Assembly: GCF_003999995.1 (NCBI RefSeq)
Contig: NZ_RJAD01000001.1
Span: forward strand, 1,302,001 to 1,366,000
DNA length: 64,000 nt
Source of the DNA: Microbacterium sulfonylureivorans
GTDB taxonomy: Bacteria; Actinomycetota; Actinomycetes; Actinomycetales; Microbacteriaceae
Reading direction: 5' to 3'
The notes beneath the pieces were generated by a model. That model saw only the letters and a list, made by a program, of their open reading frames with translations. It searched no databases and had not been told where the DNA came from. Positions 28,301 to 36,584 of this stretch are shown here, in pieces. The first letter of the stretch is position 1. Every line of letters begins with the position of its first letter. The position numbers and the translations under genes are program-made.

Positions 28301-29734
28301 GCCAACCAGCTGTACGTCCCGCGCGACACCACGAGGCTCGATGTGAGCCTCACTCCGAGGGAGGCCGCGGACCTGGACTTCTACGTCGTGTTCAACGGCA
28401 TGCCCGTCGGACAGAGCGCCACGACCGGGGACTCGGCCGAGCGCATCGTCATCGACAACCCCGACCCCGGTACGTACTACATCGTCGTCGCCGGTGTCAG
28501 TGTCGCCGGCGAAGGCGTGACGTTCGACTACCACCAGGAGATGTTCTCGAAGGGCCAGGGCACCGTCACGCCCAAGTCCGACGCGACGTACGACCTCTCC
28601 GCGGGCGAATCCATGCCGGTCGACGGAGCGCTGACCGTCAGCGCCCGCCAGCTGACGGGCGAGCCGATGGTCGGGCGCGTGCGGGTGGCGAACGAACACG
28701 GCACGATCATCGGCGCTGCGAGCGTCGCGATCACCACCGTCGACGTTCCCCAGCTCGACCTCGTCACCTGGGCTCCGCCGTTCGTCGGCGCCGGGCTCAC
28801 CGACGATGGCCTCGTGGCGGGCGACCGGCAGTTCGAGAGCCGGATGACGCCGACCACCTGGACCGAGGAGGGCGGGTTCGTGAACCTGGCCGTCGACGGC
28901 GAGCAGTGGGGTTCGGCCCTCGGGGTCAACGAGGAGCGGACCGCGGTCGGGGTCGTCACGGACGCCGACTGGAACTTCGTCCCGTCGATGTGGGCGGCCG
29001 ACGGCTCTCTCACGATGATCGGCGTGCCGGACTGGCGTCCGTACACCGGCGGTTTCGCGACCGCGGTGAACGACGGCGGCATCGTCACCGGGTTCGCCGA
29101 ACTCCTCGAGAAGGATGCCGAGGGCACGTGGCACAGCTACAACGACGCGTTCGCACGCACGCCCGACGGCGCGTTCCGCGCGCTCGAGCACCTCTCTGAC
29201 GTCCCGTCGGAGACGCAGCCGCGTGCCATCAACGCCGCGGGGGTGATCGTCGGAAGCTCGCTCACCGCCGATCACGTACCGAACGCGGTGATGTGGGATG
29301 CCGCCACCGGCGCGGTGCGCGACCTCGGCACGCTTCCCGAGCAGGGGTGGGCGATGGCCATGGACGTCAATGCGTCCGGCACCGTCGTCGGCACGAGCGG
29401 TCATGACGGATTCGTGTGGACCGAGGCGGGCGGGATGAAGCGTCTCGCCGACTACGGGTACGACGCGACCGCGGAGAAGGTGTCCGATGACGGCTGGGTG
29501 CTCGGCACGGTCGAGCTCGCGCCGTACTACGCGATCTCGGCGCTGTGGGACCCCCAGGGGCGACTCTGGGACGTCTCGGGCATGGTCCCCATCGAGGAGG
29601 GCGGCTGGTTCATGCCGACCTACAGCTTCGACATCAACAACGAGCACCAGGTGATGCTCTACGGCGAGGGCGGAGCGAACGGGGCGGAGTCCAGCACGGT
29701 GCTGCTGAGCATCCCCGCCGCGCTGCGCGACTAG
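25334..29734 (+). CDS. Secreted subtilisin-like serine protease
   Basis: A 1466-residue secreted S8 peptidase. A signal peptide (about 1-33) and an inhibitor-like propeptide (about 110-185) precede the catalytic domain: Asp249 in GVLDTGID, His428 in HGTHVAGI, Asn in VAAGNDG and Ser621 in NGTSMAAP. A roughly 130-residue insertion between Asp and His, with a calcium-like DADNDQDFTD loop, is unusual. Beta-sandwich regions follow, then a C-terminal run of HAF-like repeats (AVNDGGIVTGF, AINAAGVIVGSS, DVNASGTVVGTS). It likely degrades extracellular protein. The start is chosen for AGGAGC and the signal peptide. It is monocistronic with its own terminator. Confidence 0.9.
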   Translation: MSTRTKLVGAASAALISTAMMIAPIGTAAAAPAPPPEQGSSAPDPDGPYAEAREAIADLRDPFTAATTRSGGEKELYEPASKDGFQPMDSIGSTDDATDKLGEADTRLLQQAQAEEASTVTVMMLAGKGAADDVIAAVRDAGGTVGSVTEKLGYVRATVPTDSVADLAGMSTVKAIDLNRTYRVPAPEVGTAETAVLSSRHAGPSAPSAPSAKTPAENPYMPIDETRAAAFVKENPKWDGRGTVVGVLDTGIDVGHPALQKTTDGKPKIVDWVTATDPVQDGDGTWVELSATRTGPSFTYGGRTWTAPAGDFLIGSFYEYATLYSDFAGDLNGNGDVWDTYAVLYEPSTHKMWVDADNDQDFTDAPAMAPYGVDRQVGYFGADDAATPENERIPFVVEYREDVDLGYGDGSTGTFVNIGLPAGEHGTHVAGIVAATSMFGGKMHGAAPGAQIVSARACTFEGGCTQAALTEGMIDLVVNRNVDVVNLSIGGLPALNDGSDVIAQLYDQLIDAYDVQIIVAAGNDGLGSNTVSSPSVSSEAISVAASVSSRTWWANYGSKVSTELGIFGFSSRGPAENGALAPQISAPGSAVAPIPMWLAGQAVPETGYQLPAGYGMLNGTSMAAPQVAGSAALLLSAAKATSVPVSAAGLKTALIGTADLIRGVSTTAQGAGVIDTVAAWKELARKVSVNTLEVSAPVCSSLSGLLETPHAGAGVYNRCLPTEGGQVTGSKKTYEVGITRTSGSSKSVAHRVGWIGNDGTFSARSSLPLQKGRETDITVTATAKKSGIHSAIMTIDDPSTAGIDQFVPVTVLATKALARPDYSVTGSGTLPRGGSTSLLVPVPEGVEALQMTLEGVVDGSQVRILPIDPDGVPADSNASNHCYTDYADPASCDATARAVYRPKPGIWEFVIEARRTSGTDANRYSAEISLQGMSVAPGSTTLDSVTMNEPTDVSMAGTNTFGPVDAHVATGEIGTVANLFSTVAQGETTANQLYVPRDTTRLDVSLTPREAADLDFYVVFNGMPVGQSATTGDSAERIVIDNPDPGTYYIVVAGVSVAGEGVTFDYHQEMFSKGQGTVTPKSDATYDLSAGESMPVDGALTVSARQLTGEPMVGRVRVANEHGTIIGAASVAITTVDVPQLDLVTWAPPFVGAGLTDDGLVAGDRQFESRMTPTTWTEEGGFVNLAVDGEQWGSALGVNEERTAVGVVTDADWNFVPSMWAADGSLTMIGVPDWRPYTGGFATAVNDGGIVTGFAELLEKDAEGTWHSYNDAFARTPDGAFRALEHLSDVPSETQPRAINAAGVIVGSSLTADHVPNAVMWDAATGAVRDLGTLPEQGWAMAMDVNASGTVVGTSGHDGFVWTEAGGMKRLADYGYDATAEKVSDDGWVLGTVELAPYYAISALWDPQGRLWDVSGMVPIEEGGWFMPTYSFDINNEHQVMLYGEGGANGAESSTVLLSIPAALRD

Positions 29735-29741
29735 TCGGGGT

Positions 29742-29793
29742 CACCGCGTCCCGTCGAGCCGGTCACGACCGGTTCGGCGGGACGCGGTGTTTC
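29742..29793 (+). terminator. Terminator of the subtilase gene
   Basis: A perfect 12-bp stem CACCGCGTCCCG/CGGGACGCGGTG with an inner CCGGTC/GACCGG stem, followed by TTT. It lies 8 bp after the stop codon. Confidence 0.85.
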
Positions 29794-29859
29794 GTCCGGG
29801 TGACGCACATCGTCTCGCGACGCCGCCGTTGGGGGCCGAAGGGAGGCCGAGCGAGACGA

Positions 29860-31236
29860 CTACTGGAAGTCGCCGCCGGGGGCCATGTCGGTGAAGCGCG
29901 AGAAGTGCCCCTGGAATGCGACCGTGATGGTATCGGTGGGACCGTTGCGGTGCTTGGCGACGATGAGGTCGGCCTCGCCCGCGCGCGGGCTCTCCTTCTC
30001 GTATGCCGCCTCGCGGTGCAGGAGCACGACCATGTCGGCGTCCTGCTCGATCGAGCCGGATTCACGGAGGTCGGAGAGCGCCGGCTTCTTGTCGGCACGC
30101 TGCTCAGGGCCGCGGTTCAGCTGTGACAGGGCGATGACCGGGCACTGGAGCTCCTTCGCGAGGAGCTTGAGGGCACGCGAGAACTCCGAGACCTCCTGCT
30201 GGCGCGACTCGACGCGCTTGCCGCTCGTCATGAGCTGCAGATAGTCGATGACGACCATCTTCAGTCCGACCTTCTGCTTGAGACGCCGGCACTTCGCGCG
30301 GATCTCGACGAGTGTCATGTTCGGGCTGTCGTCGATGTAGAGCGGGGCGTCGTTGATGCGGCCGCGCGTCGCGGCGATCGTCGTCCAGTCACGCGAGTCG
30401 AGCGTGCCCTTGCGCATGGCCTGCAGAGGAATGGAGCCCTCTGCGCTCATCAGACGCATCGCGATCTCGCTGCGCCCCATCTCCAGCGAGAAGACGATGG
30501 TCGGCATGTTGTTCTTGATCGCGGCGGCGCGTGCGAAGTCGAGGGCGAGCGTCGACTTACCCATCGCGGGTCGCGCCGCGATGATGATCATCTGGCCGGG
30601 GTGCAGACCGTTGGTGAGCTGGTCGAGACCGGAGAACCCGGTCGGGATGCCCGTCATCTGACCGTCTCGACCGCGGGCGGCCTCGATCTCCTCCACGGCG
30701 GCGTCTACGGCGATCGTGAGCGGAACGTAGTCTTCGGCGGCCTCGGCGCCGGTGACCGAGTAGATCTCGGCCTGGGCGTTGTTGACGAGGTCGAGCGCCT
30801 CGCCCTGGCCGGAGTAGCCCATCTGCACGATGCGTGTGCCGGCGTCGACGAGCCGGCGCAGCAGGGCGCGCTCCGAGACGATCGACGCGTAGTAGCCGGC
30901 ATTGGCCGCTGTCGGCACGATCGACGTGAGGGTGTGGAGGTAGTCGGCCCCTCCGGCGCGCTGCAGCTCACCGGACTTGATGAGCTCGTCGGTGACCGCG
31001 ACGACATCGGTCGGCTCGCCGTGCGAGTAGAGGGTGAGGATCGCCTCGAAGATGAGCTCGTGCTTGGGGATGTAGAAGTCGGGACCCCGGAGCGTCTCGA
31101 TGACGTCGGCGACGGCATCCTTCGAGAGAAGCATGCCTCCGAGGGCGCTCTGCTCGGCGAGCAGGTCATGCGGAGGAGTGCGTTCGAACTCGCGCGGTCC
31201 GCCCATGCGCTCTTCGGAGATGTCGGCGATCGACAT
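29860..31236 (-). CDS. dnaB: Replicative DNA helicase
   Basis: A 458-residue DnaB helicase. The N-terminal domain (PPHDLLAEQSALGGMLLSKDAV) binds primase. The RecA-like C-terminal domain carries Walker A ARPAMGKSTLAL, Walker B MVVIDYLQLM and the VIALSQLNRGPE and SDLRESGSIEQDADMV hexamer motifs. It unwinds the parental duplex at the fork. There is no intein, although dnaB is a common intein site. The start MSIADISEE has a GGATCCTGCACCT leader; an upstream Met (31296) is less likely. It is transcribed toward lower coordinates, separate from the rpsF operon. Confidence 0.95.
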   Translation of the reverse strand: MSIADISEERMGGPREFERTPPHDLLAEQSALGGMLLSKDAVADVIETLRGPDFYIPKHELIFEAILTLYSHGEPTDVVAVTDELIKSGELQRAGGADYLHTLTSIVPTAANAGYYASIVSERALLRRLVDAGTRIVQMGYSGQGEALDLVNNAQAEIYSVTGAEAAEDYVPLTIAVDAAVEEIEAARGRDGQMTGIPTGFSGLDQLTNGLHPGQMIIIAARPAMGKSTLALDFARAAAIKNNMPTIVFSLEMGRSEIAMRLMSAEGSIPLQAMRKGTLDSRDWTTIAATRGRINDAPLYIDDSPNMTLVEIRAKCRRLKQKVGLKMVVIDYLQLMTSGKRVESRQQEVSEFSRALKLLAKELQCPVIALSQLNRGPEQRADKKPALSDLRESGSIEQDADMVVLLHREAAYEKESPRAGEADLIVAKHRNGPTDTITVAFQGHFSRFTDMAPGGDFQ

Positions 31237-31793
31237 AGGTGCAGGATCCTCCACGTCGTTCGATTGCGTCACGGCGGCTCGCCGAGGACGTTGCACAGGC
31301 TCGGCCGGGAAGACAGAAGGCGACCGCCGATCTGCCGACGCGATGCGGCGCCGATCCGCCCATCTTCTGGTCGCAGACGCTCGATGCCAACCCTCGAAGG
31401 GCCGAACCCCACGGTAGGCAGGGCCCCCGACACCTGCAACAGTGCCTGTGGATAACTATGTGGAAAGTCTGCGAGAAACGCCGACAGACCTGTGAACAAC
31501 ACCTGTGGAGAACTACGTGAGTTTCCCTCAGTGCGACTTCAGTATTGCCCTTTGATCAGCCTTTACCGGTTCCACAGCCTGTGGAGGGCGATGTGGTTGA
31601 AGTCCCGCTTGAAGGTTGCGTGTTCGGAGGGTGCCTGTGCACAATTCCGCGGCGCCCCGGTGGCACCGACTCGAGACCCGGGGGTTCGCCACGACGTCTG
31701 GACACCCGCGTGGGAGAGCGCTAGCCTGTCAGTCCAGGCACCCTCAGCGCATCCGTTCGGATTGCGTGGCGTTGTTCGTCGTGGGAGGTGAAC
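31237..31793. other. Intergenic region between dnaB and surface-protein genes
   Basis: No gene is supported. The centre (about 31440-31590) is AT-richer than the rest and holds repeated CCTGTGGA-type words. It must contain the divergent promoters for dnaB (minus) and the surface-protein gene (plus). Confidence 0.6.
31447..31512. promoter_or_regulatory. Cluster of DnaA-box-like sites upstream of dnaB
   Basis: Four same-direction 9-mers resemble DnaA boxes: TGTGGATAA at 31447 (perfect complement of TTATCCACA), TGTGGAAAG at 31459, TGTGAACAA at 31491 and TGTGGAGAA at 31504. They stand 211-276 bp upstream of the dnaB start. DnaA control of dnaB transcription, or DnaA titration, is the likely meaning. 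Confidence 0.5.
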
Positions 31794-32801
31794 GTGGAGA
31801 TCGCAACCTCGCAGTCGTTGTCGAGGATCTGGCGACTGGCCCTTGTCGGGGCCGCAACCGCGTTCGCCTGGATCGTCCTCTCCCTGCTGCTGGGGCTCGG
31901 CTCCGGGCACGCGCACGCCGAGGACGGCGCAGACGACAGCAAGGGTCTGCTGGGTGCCGTCACCTCCGTCGTCGACGACACGGCCACCGCCGTGACCGAC
32001 ACGGTGACCACGGTGACGGGGTCGGTCACGGATGTCGGGAACACCGTGGTCGACGCCACCCCCGCCCCCGTCCAGGAGCCCGTTCGCGAGGTCGTGAAGA
32101 CGGTGAGCAAAGCGGTCACCGCAGTCACCGAGCCGGTGGCCGACGCCGCAGACGACGGCGTGGTCGGCAATGTCGCCGAGCCGATCGTCGAGGTCGTCAC
32201 GCAAGTGCCGATCGTCGGCGACATCGTCACCGGCGTCGGTGCCGACGACGCGGTCGCCGACATCGCCGGCACGGTCGACGAGACCCTCGGCGGACTCACC
32301 GGAGCCGTGGCCGACGCCGGCTCCTCGATCGGGGCGCCCTCCACGGGCACTCCCGGACTGCCGCCGGTCCTGCCCGGAATCCCGAGCCTTCCCGGTGCCG
32401 AGATCCCCGGCACCGAGAGCGCACCCGGTTCGGCGAACCCCGCGCCCGGCGACGCGGCCGGTGGTCCGACCGACGGCGTGGCCGTCGTCGCGTCCTCGGC
32501 AGCGGCCTCGGCATCCGCTCTTCCCGTCTTCGAGGGTGCGTACGAGCCCGGCTCCGCCCCCTCCGCCTCCGCTGTGTCCTCCGCCACGCCGTCCGACGCG
32601 CGTGGACCCTTCACTCCGGCGGGGGGACTCTGCCCGCCGACCGCATCTTCCTCGGGACCCGGTGGTACGGGTCTCGGCGCCTGGGCGCTCGTCGCCCTCG
32701 GTCCGTTCGCCGCTCTCCGTGCCTGGGTGCGTCGTGCCGGACCGGAGGACGAGCACGCGCCACCGGCGCCCGCAGGATCCACCGACGTCTCCCCTGACTG
32801 A
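31794..32801 (+). CDS. Secreted or surface low-complexity protein
   Basis: A 335-residue protein with an N-terminal signal/anchor helix (about 14-34, WRLALVGAATAFAWIVLSLL). A long Val/Thr/Asp/Ala-rich region of irregular heptads follows (TSVVDDTATAVTDTVTTVT, repeated variants to about residue 160), then a Pro/Gly/Ser-rich stretch and a C-terminal hydrophobic helix (GLGAWALVALGPFAALRAWV) followed by basic residues and an acidic tail. No catalytic motif is seen. The GTG at 31794 is preferred for its GGGAGG spacing; a GTG at 31788 is possible. It lies 93 bp upstream of the chaplin-like gene, probably in one operon. Function unknown; a surface or fibre role is inferred. Confidence 0.65.
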   Translation: MEIATSQSLSRIWRLALVGAATAFAWIVLSLLLGLGSGHAHAEDGADDSKGLLGAVTSVVDDTATAVTDTVTTVTGSVTDVGNTVVDATPAPVQEPVREVVKTVSKAVTAVTEPVADAADDGVVGNVAEPIVEVVTQVPIVGDIVTGVGADDAVADIAGTVDETLGGLTGAVADAGSSIGAPSTGTPGLPPVLPGIPSLPGAEIPGTESAPGSANPAPGDAAGGPTDGVAVVASSAAASASALPVFEGAYEPGSAPSASAVSSATPSDARGPFTPAGGLCPPTASSSGPGGTGLGAWALVALGPFAALRAWVRRAGPEDEHAPPAPAGSTDVSPD

Positions 32802-32894
32802 TCGGCTCGCCGTCGCCTTCTCAAGGCGGCAGAGCAGAGCGTCAGCGCACCCTCACGCGCTGCGCCACATCAGTCAACTTAAGGGGAAAACATC

Positions 32895-34586
32895 ATGCGC
32901 ACTTACGTCAAGCGCGCCCTTCTGGGCACGCTCCTCGCCGGCGGCATCACGCTGCTCGGCGCGACGGTCGCGAACGCGGCCGAGACGACGGGGGAGGATG
33001 GGCTGCTCTCGGGCACCCAGGCCGTCCTCGACGTCACACTCCCGGTGACGATCAGCGGAACCTCGCTCTCGGTCATCGGCGACTCCGCGAGCGAAGGGGC
33101 GTCGGCGCCCGCTCCGGCGGCCGCGGCCCCGGCCCCGACTGCGGCGGCCGCGGCTCCGACCACGAGCGGCCAGGACGGGGCTGCGTCTGGGACCCAGGCC
33201 CTCGTCTCGGTAGCCGTTCCGGTGACGGTAGCGGGCAATTCGATCTCCGTCGTCGGCGACTCCTCGTCGGCGGATGCCGCCACCTCGGCCCCCGCGCCCT
33301 CCGGCGCGGCGACGAGCCCGGCATCGACCTCGGGTGACGACGGCGTGCTGTCCGGCACGCAGGGTCTCGTGTCGGCGGCCGTTCCGATCACGGTCAGCGG
33401 CAATGCGATCTCCGTCGCCGGCGACAGCGCGAGCGAGGATGCCTCGACCGCACCGGCCGCGCAAGCGGACACCGGATCGGCATCCGGTGCGGCGACCGAC
33501 GGCGAGGACTCGATCCTCGGCGGCACCCAGGTCGTGGCCCCGGTCACGGCCCCGGTCACGGCATCCGGCAACGCCATCTCGGTCCTCGGCGACAGCACCA
33601 CCGAAGGCGCCACCGCGGCACCCTCGACCGGCACGTCCGGCGTCACCGTCGGCGAGACCGACGGCACGGACGGCACCCTCGGCGGCACCCAGGTCGTGGC
33701 TCCGGTCACGGCCCCGGTCACGGCGGTCGGCAACGCCGTCTCGGTCGTCGGCGACAGCTCGACCGAAGGTGCAGCCACCGGCTCCACCGCCGGTGCGGGC
33801 GGCGCCGGCGGGGAGACCGACGGCACCGACTCGGTCGTCGGCGGCACTCAGGTGCTCGCCCCCGTCGTCGCTCCGATCACCGCCGGCGGCAACGCCGTCT
33901 CGGTCGTCGGCGACAGCTCGAGCGAGAATGCCGGCACCGGCGGCGCCGGCGGTTCGGGCGGCGTGCTTGCGGGATCGACCGACGGTGCCGGCGGCATCGC
34001 CGGCGGGACTCAGGTGCTCGCCCCGGTCACCGCGCCGGTCTCGGCGGTCGGCAACGCGATCTCGGTCGTCGGCGACAGCTCGTCGACGGGGACCGCCGGA
34101 GCGCCCGCCGGCAGCGGCGGCGCCGGTGGTTCCACGTCGGGTGCCGACTCGATCCTCGGGGGGACCCAGATCCTCGCGCCGATCGAGCTTCCCCTCACCG
34201 TCGGCGGCAACGCCGTCTCGGTGATCGGCGACACCACGACGCAGGCGCCGGTCGCGCCCACCGAGCCGGTCGACCCGACCGACCCGACGGATCCCACGGA
34301 CCCGACCGACCCCACCGATCCGACGGACCCCACGGACCCGACGGACCCCACGGACCCCACGGACCCCACGGACCCGACGGATCCCACAGACCCGACCGAC
34401 CCGACCGACCCCAGCGGTTCGGGCTCGTCGTCGGACGGTGACGACGTGACCGGCTCGCCGGCCGGCGCCGGCGCCACCGTGCTTGCCGTGACGGGAGGGA
34501 TGGGCGCGATGCCCGCGCTGCTTATGGGGCTCATGCTCCTGGCAGCCGGCGCATTCGCGTTCGTGTCGCGGCGACGCTCCGCGTGA
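32895..34586 (+). CDS. Chaplin-like repeat surface protein, LAVTG-anchored
   Basis: A 563-residue secreted protein with a Sec signal peptide (ANAAET cleavage near residue 29). Eight repeats have the form [SG]GTQ-x2-[VLA]...P[VIL]T-x2-GN[AS][IV]SV[VIL]GDS, each about 33 residues and separated by Ala/Gly/Ser linkers. The hydrophobic GNxxSVxGDS core strongly resembles the amyloid-forming chaplin domain of streptomycetes but lacks its cysteines. A (DPT)15-DPS spacer and a C-terminal LAVTG motif, hydrophobic helix and RRR tail form a class E-type (LAxTG) sortase signal. It is probably a covalently wall-linked coat or fibre protein. AAGGGGA precedes the ATG. Confidence 0.75.
   Translation: MRTYVKRALLGTLLAGGITLLGATVANAAETTGEDGLLSGTQAVLDVTLPVTISGTSLSVIGDSASEGASAPAPAAAAPAPTAAAAAPTTSGQDGAASGTQALVSVAVPVTVAGNSISVVGDSSSADAATSAPAPSGAATSPASTSGDDGVLSGTQGLVSAAVPITVSGNAISVAGDSASEDASTAPAAQADTGSASGAATDGEDSILGGTQVVAPVTAPVTASGNAISVLGDSTTEGATAAPSTGTSGVTVGETDGTDGTLGGTQVVAPVTAPVTAVGNAVSVVGDSSTEGAATGSTAGAGGAGGETDGTDSVVGGTQVLAPVVAPITAGGNAVSVVGDSSSENAGTGGAGGSGGVLAGSTDGAGGIAGGTQVLAPVTAPVSAVGNAISVVGDSSSTGTAGAPAGSGGAGGSTSGADSILGGTQILAPIELPLTVGGNAVSVIGDTTTQAPVAPTEPVDPTDPTDPTDPTDPTDPTDPTDPTDPTDPTDPTDPTDPTDPTDPTDPSGSGSSSDGDDVTGSPAGAGATVLAVTGGMGAMPALLMGLMLLAAGAFAFVSRRRSA
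34272..34415 (+). repeat. 16-unit 9-bp DPT codon repeat
   Basis: Sixteen in-frame 9-bp units encode Asp-Pro-Thr (the last Asp-Pro-Ser). Synonymous third-base variants (GAC/GAT, CCG/CCC, ACG/ACC/ACA) are mixed. The tract forms the wall-spanning stalk before the LAVTG signal and is prone to copy-number change. Confidence 0.9.
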
Positions 34587-34590
34587 GCCG

Positions 34591-34621
34591 TGGTCGGAGG
34601 TTCCCCCAGAGTGCCTCCGAC
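34591..34621 (+). terminator. Hairpin after the chaplin-like gene
   Basis: A perfect 9-bp stem GGTCGGAGG/CCTCCGACC, 4 bp after the stop codon. No T-run follows. Confidence 0.55.
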
Positions 34622-34756
34622 CGCGCTCCTGCGTGAGCGTGGCGGGGGGGCCGTTCCCCACCGGCCCTCCCGCTTCCCCCACCCCTCGCCTCTCGCTCCC
34701 GGGACGGCCGCCGTGCCTGGACCGGCCGTCCCGTGACCTGAGGCCCAGAGACAAGG

Positions 34757-34790
34757 CGGATGCCGCGACCCGGGGGGCTCGCGGCATCCG
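34757..34790. terminator. GGATGCC-type hairpin 1 downstream of rplI
   Basis: An 11-bp stem CGGATGCCGCG (34757-34767) with CGCGGCATCCG (34780-34790), followed on plus by TCTTC. It could end plus-strand read-through from the chaplin-like gene. Confidence 0.6.
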
Positions 34791-34833
34791 TCTTCATGCT
34801 TGCCCGGCGATGCTTCTGCGCACACCGGAGACG

Positions 34834-34869
34834 ACGGATGCCGCGGACCCGAAGGTCCGCGGCATCCGT
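34834..34869. terminator. GGATGCC-type hairpin 2, rplI terminator
   Basis: A perfect 16-bp stem ACGGATGCCGCGGACC (34834-34849) with GGTCCGCGGCATCCGT (34854-34869) and a 4-nt loop, 15 bp beyond the rplI stop on the minus strand. It has the same word architecture as the neighbouring hairpin. Confidence 0.8.
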
Positions 34870-34884
34870 TCTCGAATCGCTGCC

Positions 34885-35337
34885 TTACTTGGCGGCGACC
34901 ACCTGAAGGGTGATCACGGCGGTGAGGTCGTCGCGCAGACGGACCGTCGCCTCGTGCTCGCCCACCGACTTGATCGGCGAGGTGATGTGAATCTTGCGCT
35001 TGTCGAGGTCGCCCAGGCCTGCGGCCTTGACGGCGTCTGCGACGGCCTCGGTCTTCACCGAGCCGAAGAGGCGACCCTCGGCGCCGGCCTTGACCGACAG
35101 CTTGACCTTGTTGGTCTCGAGCGCGTTCTTGAGGGCCACGGCCTCTTCGTGGTCGTGGATCGCGCGGGACTCGCGGGCGGCGCGGATCGACGCCACCTGC
35201 TTCTCGCCACCGCGGGTCCAGGCCACAGCGAAGCCCTGGGGGATGAGGTAGTTGCGGGCGAACCCGTTCTTGACCTCGACAACGTCTCCGGCGCTTCCGA
35301 GCCCGGCGACCTCATTCGTGAGAATCAGCTTTGCCAT
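34885..35337 (-). CDS. rplI: 50S ribosomal protein L9
   Basis: A 150-residue bL9. The N-terminal rRNA-binding domain begins [36 protein letters not shown], which contains the family signature. A long connecting helix leads to the C-terminal domain ([16 protein letters not shown]). It is last in the rpsF-ssb-rpsR-rplI operon and followed by a strong hairpin. Confidence 0.97.
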   Translation of the reverse strand: MAKLILTNEVAGLGSAGDVVEVKNGFARNYLIPQGFAVAWTRGGEKQVASIRAARESRAIHDHEEAVALKNALETNKVKLSVKAGAEGRLFGSVKTEAVADAVKAAGLGDLDKRKIHITSPIKSVGEHEATVRLRDDLTAVITLQVVAAK

Positions 35338-35347
35338 TGGGTGCTCC

Positions 35348-35602
35348 TTAGCGGCCAGCGCCGGCGTAGGGCAGGAGCGCCATTTCGCGCGCGTTCTTGA
35401 TCGCCTTGGCGATCAGACGCTGCTCCTGCACCGAGACACCGGTGATACGACGGGCGCGGATCTTGCCACGCTCCGAGATGAACTTGCGAAGAGTCGCGAC
35501 GTCCTTGTAGTCGATGAGACCGACACGGATCGCCTTCGCGGGGGCAGCGTTCTTCGCGCCCTTCCGCGGCTTCCGGCGATCGCCGGTTGCCTTTCCAGCC
35601 AT
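35348..35602 (-). CDS. rpsR: 30S ribosomal protein S18
   Basis: An 84-residue bS18 with a basic, flexible N-terminus ([21 protein letters not shown]) and the conserved core [27 protein letters not shown]. It pairs with S6 on the platform of the 30S subunit. It has no zinc-ribbon CxxC, so it is a zinc-independent (C-) form, although the chromosome also carries a Zur system. Confidence 0.97.
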   Translation of the reverse strand: MAGKATGDRRKPRKGAKNAAPAKAIRVGLIDYKDVATLRKFISERGKIRARRITGVSVQEQRLIAKAIKNAREMALLPYAGAGR

Positions 35603-35633
35603 GGGTGTTTCCTTACTGAGATGTGAGATTCAC

Positions 35634-35651
35634 CGGATGCCGAGGCATCCG
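35634..35651. repeat. GGATGCC palindrome between ssb and rpsR
   Basis: CGGATGCC and GGCATCCG separated by GA lie in the 56-bp gap between ssb and rpsR. It is another copy of the palindromic word family, here inside an operon where full termination would be unwelcome. Confidence 0.6.
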
Positions 35652-35658
35652 ATATGTC

Positions 35659-36168
35659 TTAGAACGGGGTGTCGTCGCCGTAGGTGCCGGGCGCGCTCCA
35701 CGCGTCGGCGCCGCCGGCGTTGCCGCCCGCGTTCGCCGAACCGGGGGTCGACCACGGCTCGTCGGCGACCTGCGCCTGACCACCGCGAGACTGACCGCCG
35801 CCGCCTGCGGCACGCGTGACCTGAGCGGTCGCGTAGCGCAGCGAGGGGCCGATCTCGTCGACCTCGAGCTCGATCGCGGTGCGCTTCTCGCCCTCGCGCG
35901 TCTCGTAGGAGCGCTGCTTGAGGCGACCGGTCGCGATGACGCGGGAGCCCTTCGTCAGCGAGCCCGCGACGTGCTCGGCGAACTCGCGCCACACCGACGC
36001 GCGGAGGAACAGCGCTTCGCCGTCCTTCCACTCGTTGGCGGCGCGGTCGAAGTTGCGCGGCGTCGAAGCGATCGTGAAGTTCGCGACGGGGAGACCGTTC
36101 TGCGTGTAGCGCAGCTCGGGATCAGCCGTGAGGTTGCCCACGACGGTGATGATCGTCTCGCCGGCCAT
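35659..36168 (-). CDS. ssb: Single-stranded DNA-binding protein
   Basis: A 169-residue SSB. The OB fold starts [34 protein letters not shown], with aromatic stacking residues in [20 protein letters not shown] Gly/Gln-rich linker leads to a C-terminal tip of GDDTPF, the acidic partner-recruiting tail in its actinobacterial form. It sits between rpsF and rpsR as is standard. Confidence 0.96.
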   Translation of the reverse strand: MAGETIITVVGNLTADPELRYTQNGLPVANFTIASTPRNFDRAANEWKDGEALFLRASVWREFAEHVAGSLTKGSRVIATGRLKQRSYETREGEKRTAIELEVDEIGPSLRYATAQVTRAAGGGGQSRGGQAQVADEPWSTPGSANAGGNAGGADAWSAPGTYGDDTPF

Positions 36169-36173
36169 CGTCG

Positions 36174-36557
36174 TTACGCGTCCTGCTTGACGGGCTTCGC
36201 GGGGCGGGCGGCCTTGCGGGCAGCCTTCTCCTCGGCACGCTGCTTCTCGGACGCGATCATGGCGATCGCCTCTTCGGCGCGGAGGACCTTGGTGCGCATG
36301 ATCTGCTCGCTGAGGTTCAGCTGGCGATCGAGCTCCTGAGTGGTCTCGCTCGTGGCGGTGAAGTTGACGACGGCGTAGATGCCCTCGGTCTTCTTCTGGA
36401 TCTCGTAGGCGAGACGGCGGCGACCCCAGATGTCGATGTTCTCAATCGAGCCACCATCATTGGTGATGACCTTGAGGAACTTGTCGAGATTCGGGGCGAC
36501 CTGGCGCTCATCGATCTCAGGGTTCAGAATGACCATGAGTTCGTACTGGTGCGTCAC
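36174..36557 (-). CDS. rpsF: 30S ribosomal protein S6
   Basis: A 127-residue bS6 ([49 protein letters not shown]) with a charged Lys/Ala-rich tail. The GTG start is chosen because a strong GGAGGTGG stands just upstream; the in-frame extension to 36662 is leader sequence. It is first in the rpsF-ssb-rpsR-rplI operon and, with S18, probably controls its own leader. Confidence 0.95.
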   Translation of the reverse strand: MTHQYELMVILNPEIDERQVAPNLDKFLKVITNDGGSIENIDIWGRRRLAYEIQKKTEGIYAVVNFTATSETTQELDRQLNLSEQIMRTKVLRAEEAIAMIASEKQRAEEKAARKAARPAKPVKQDA

Positions 36558-36584
36558 TAACCCACCTCCTTCGGACTTGAACGG

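Noticed and set aside
29860..31236. Intein in dnaB
   Set aside because: The Walker and H4 regions are continuous and the protein has normal length.
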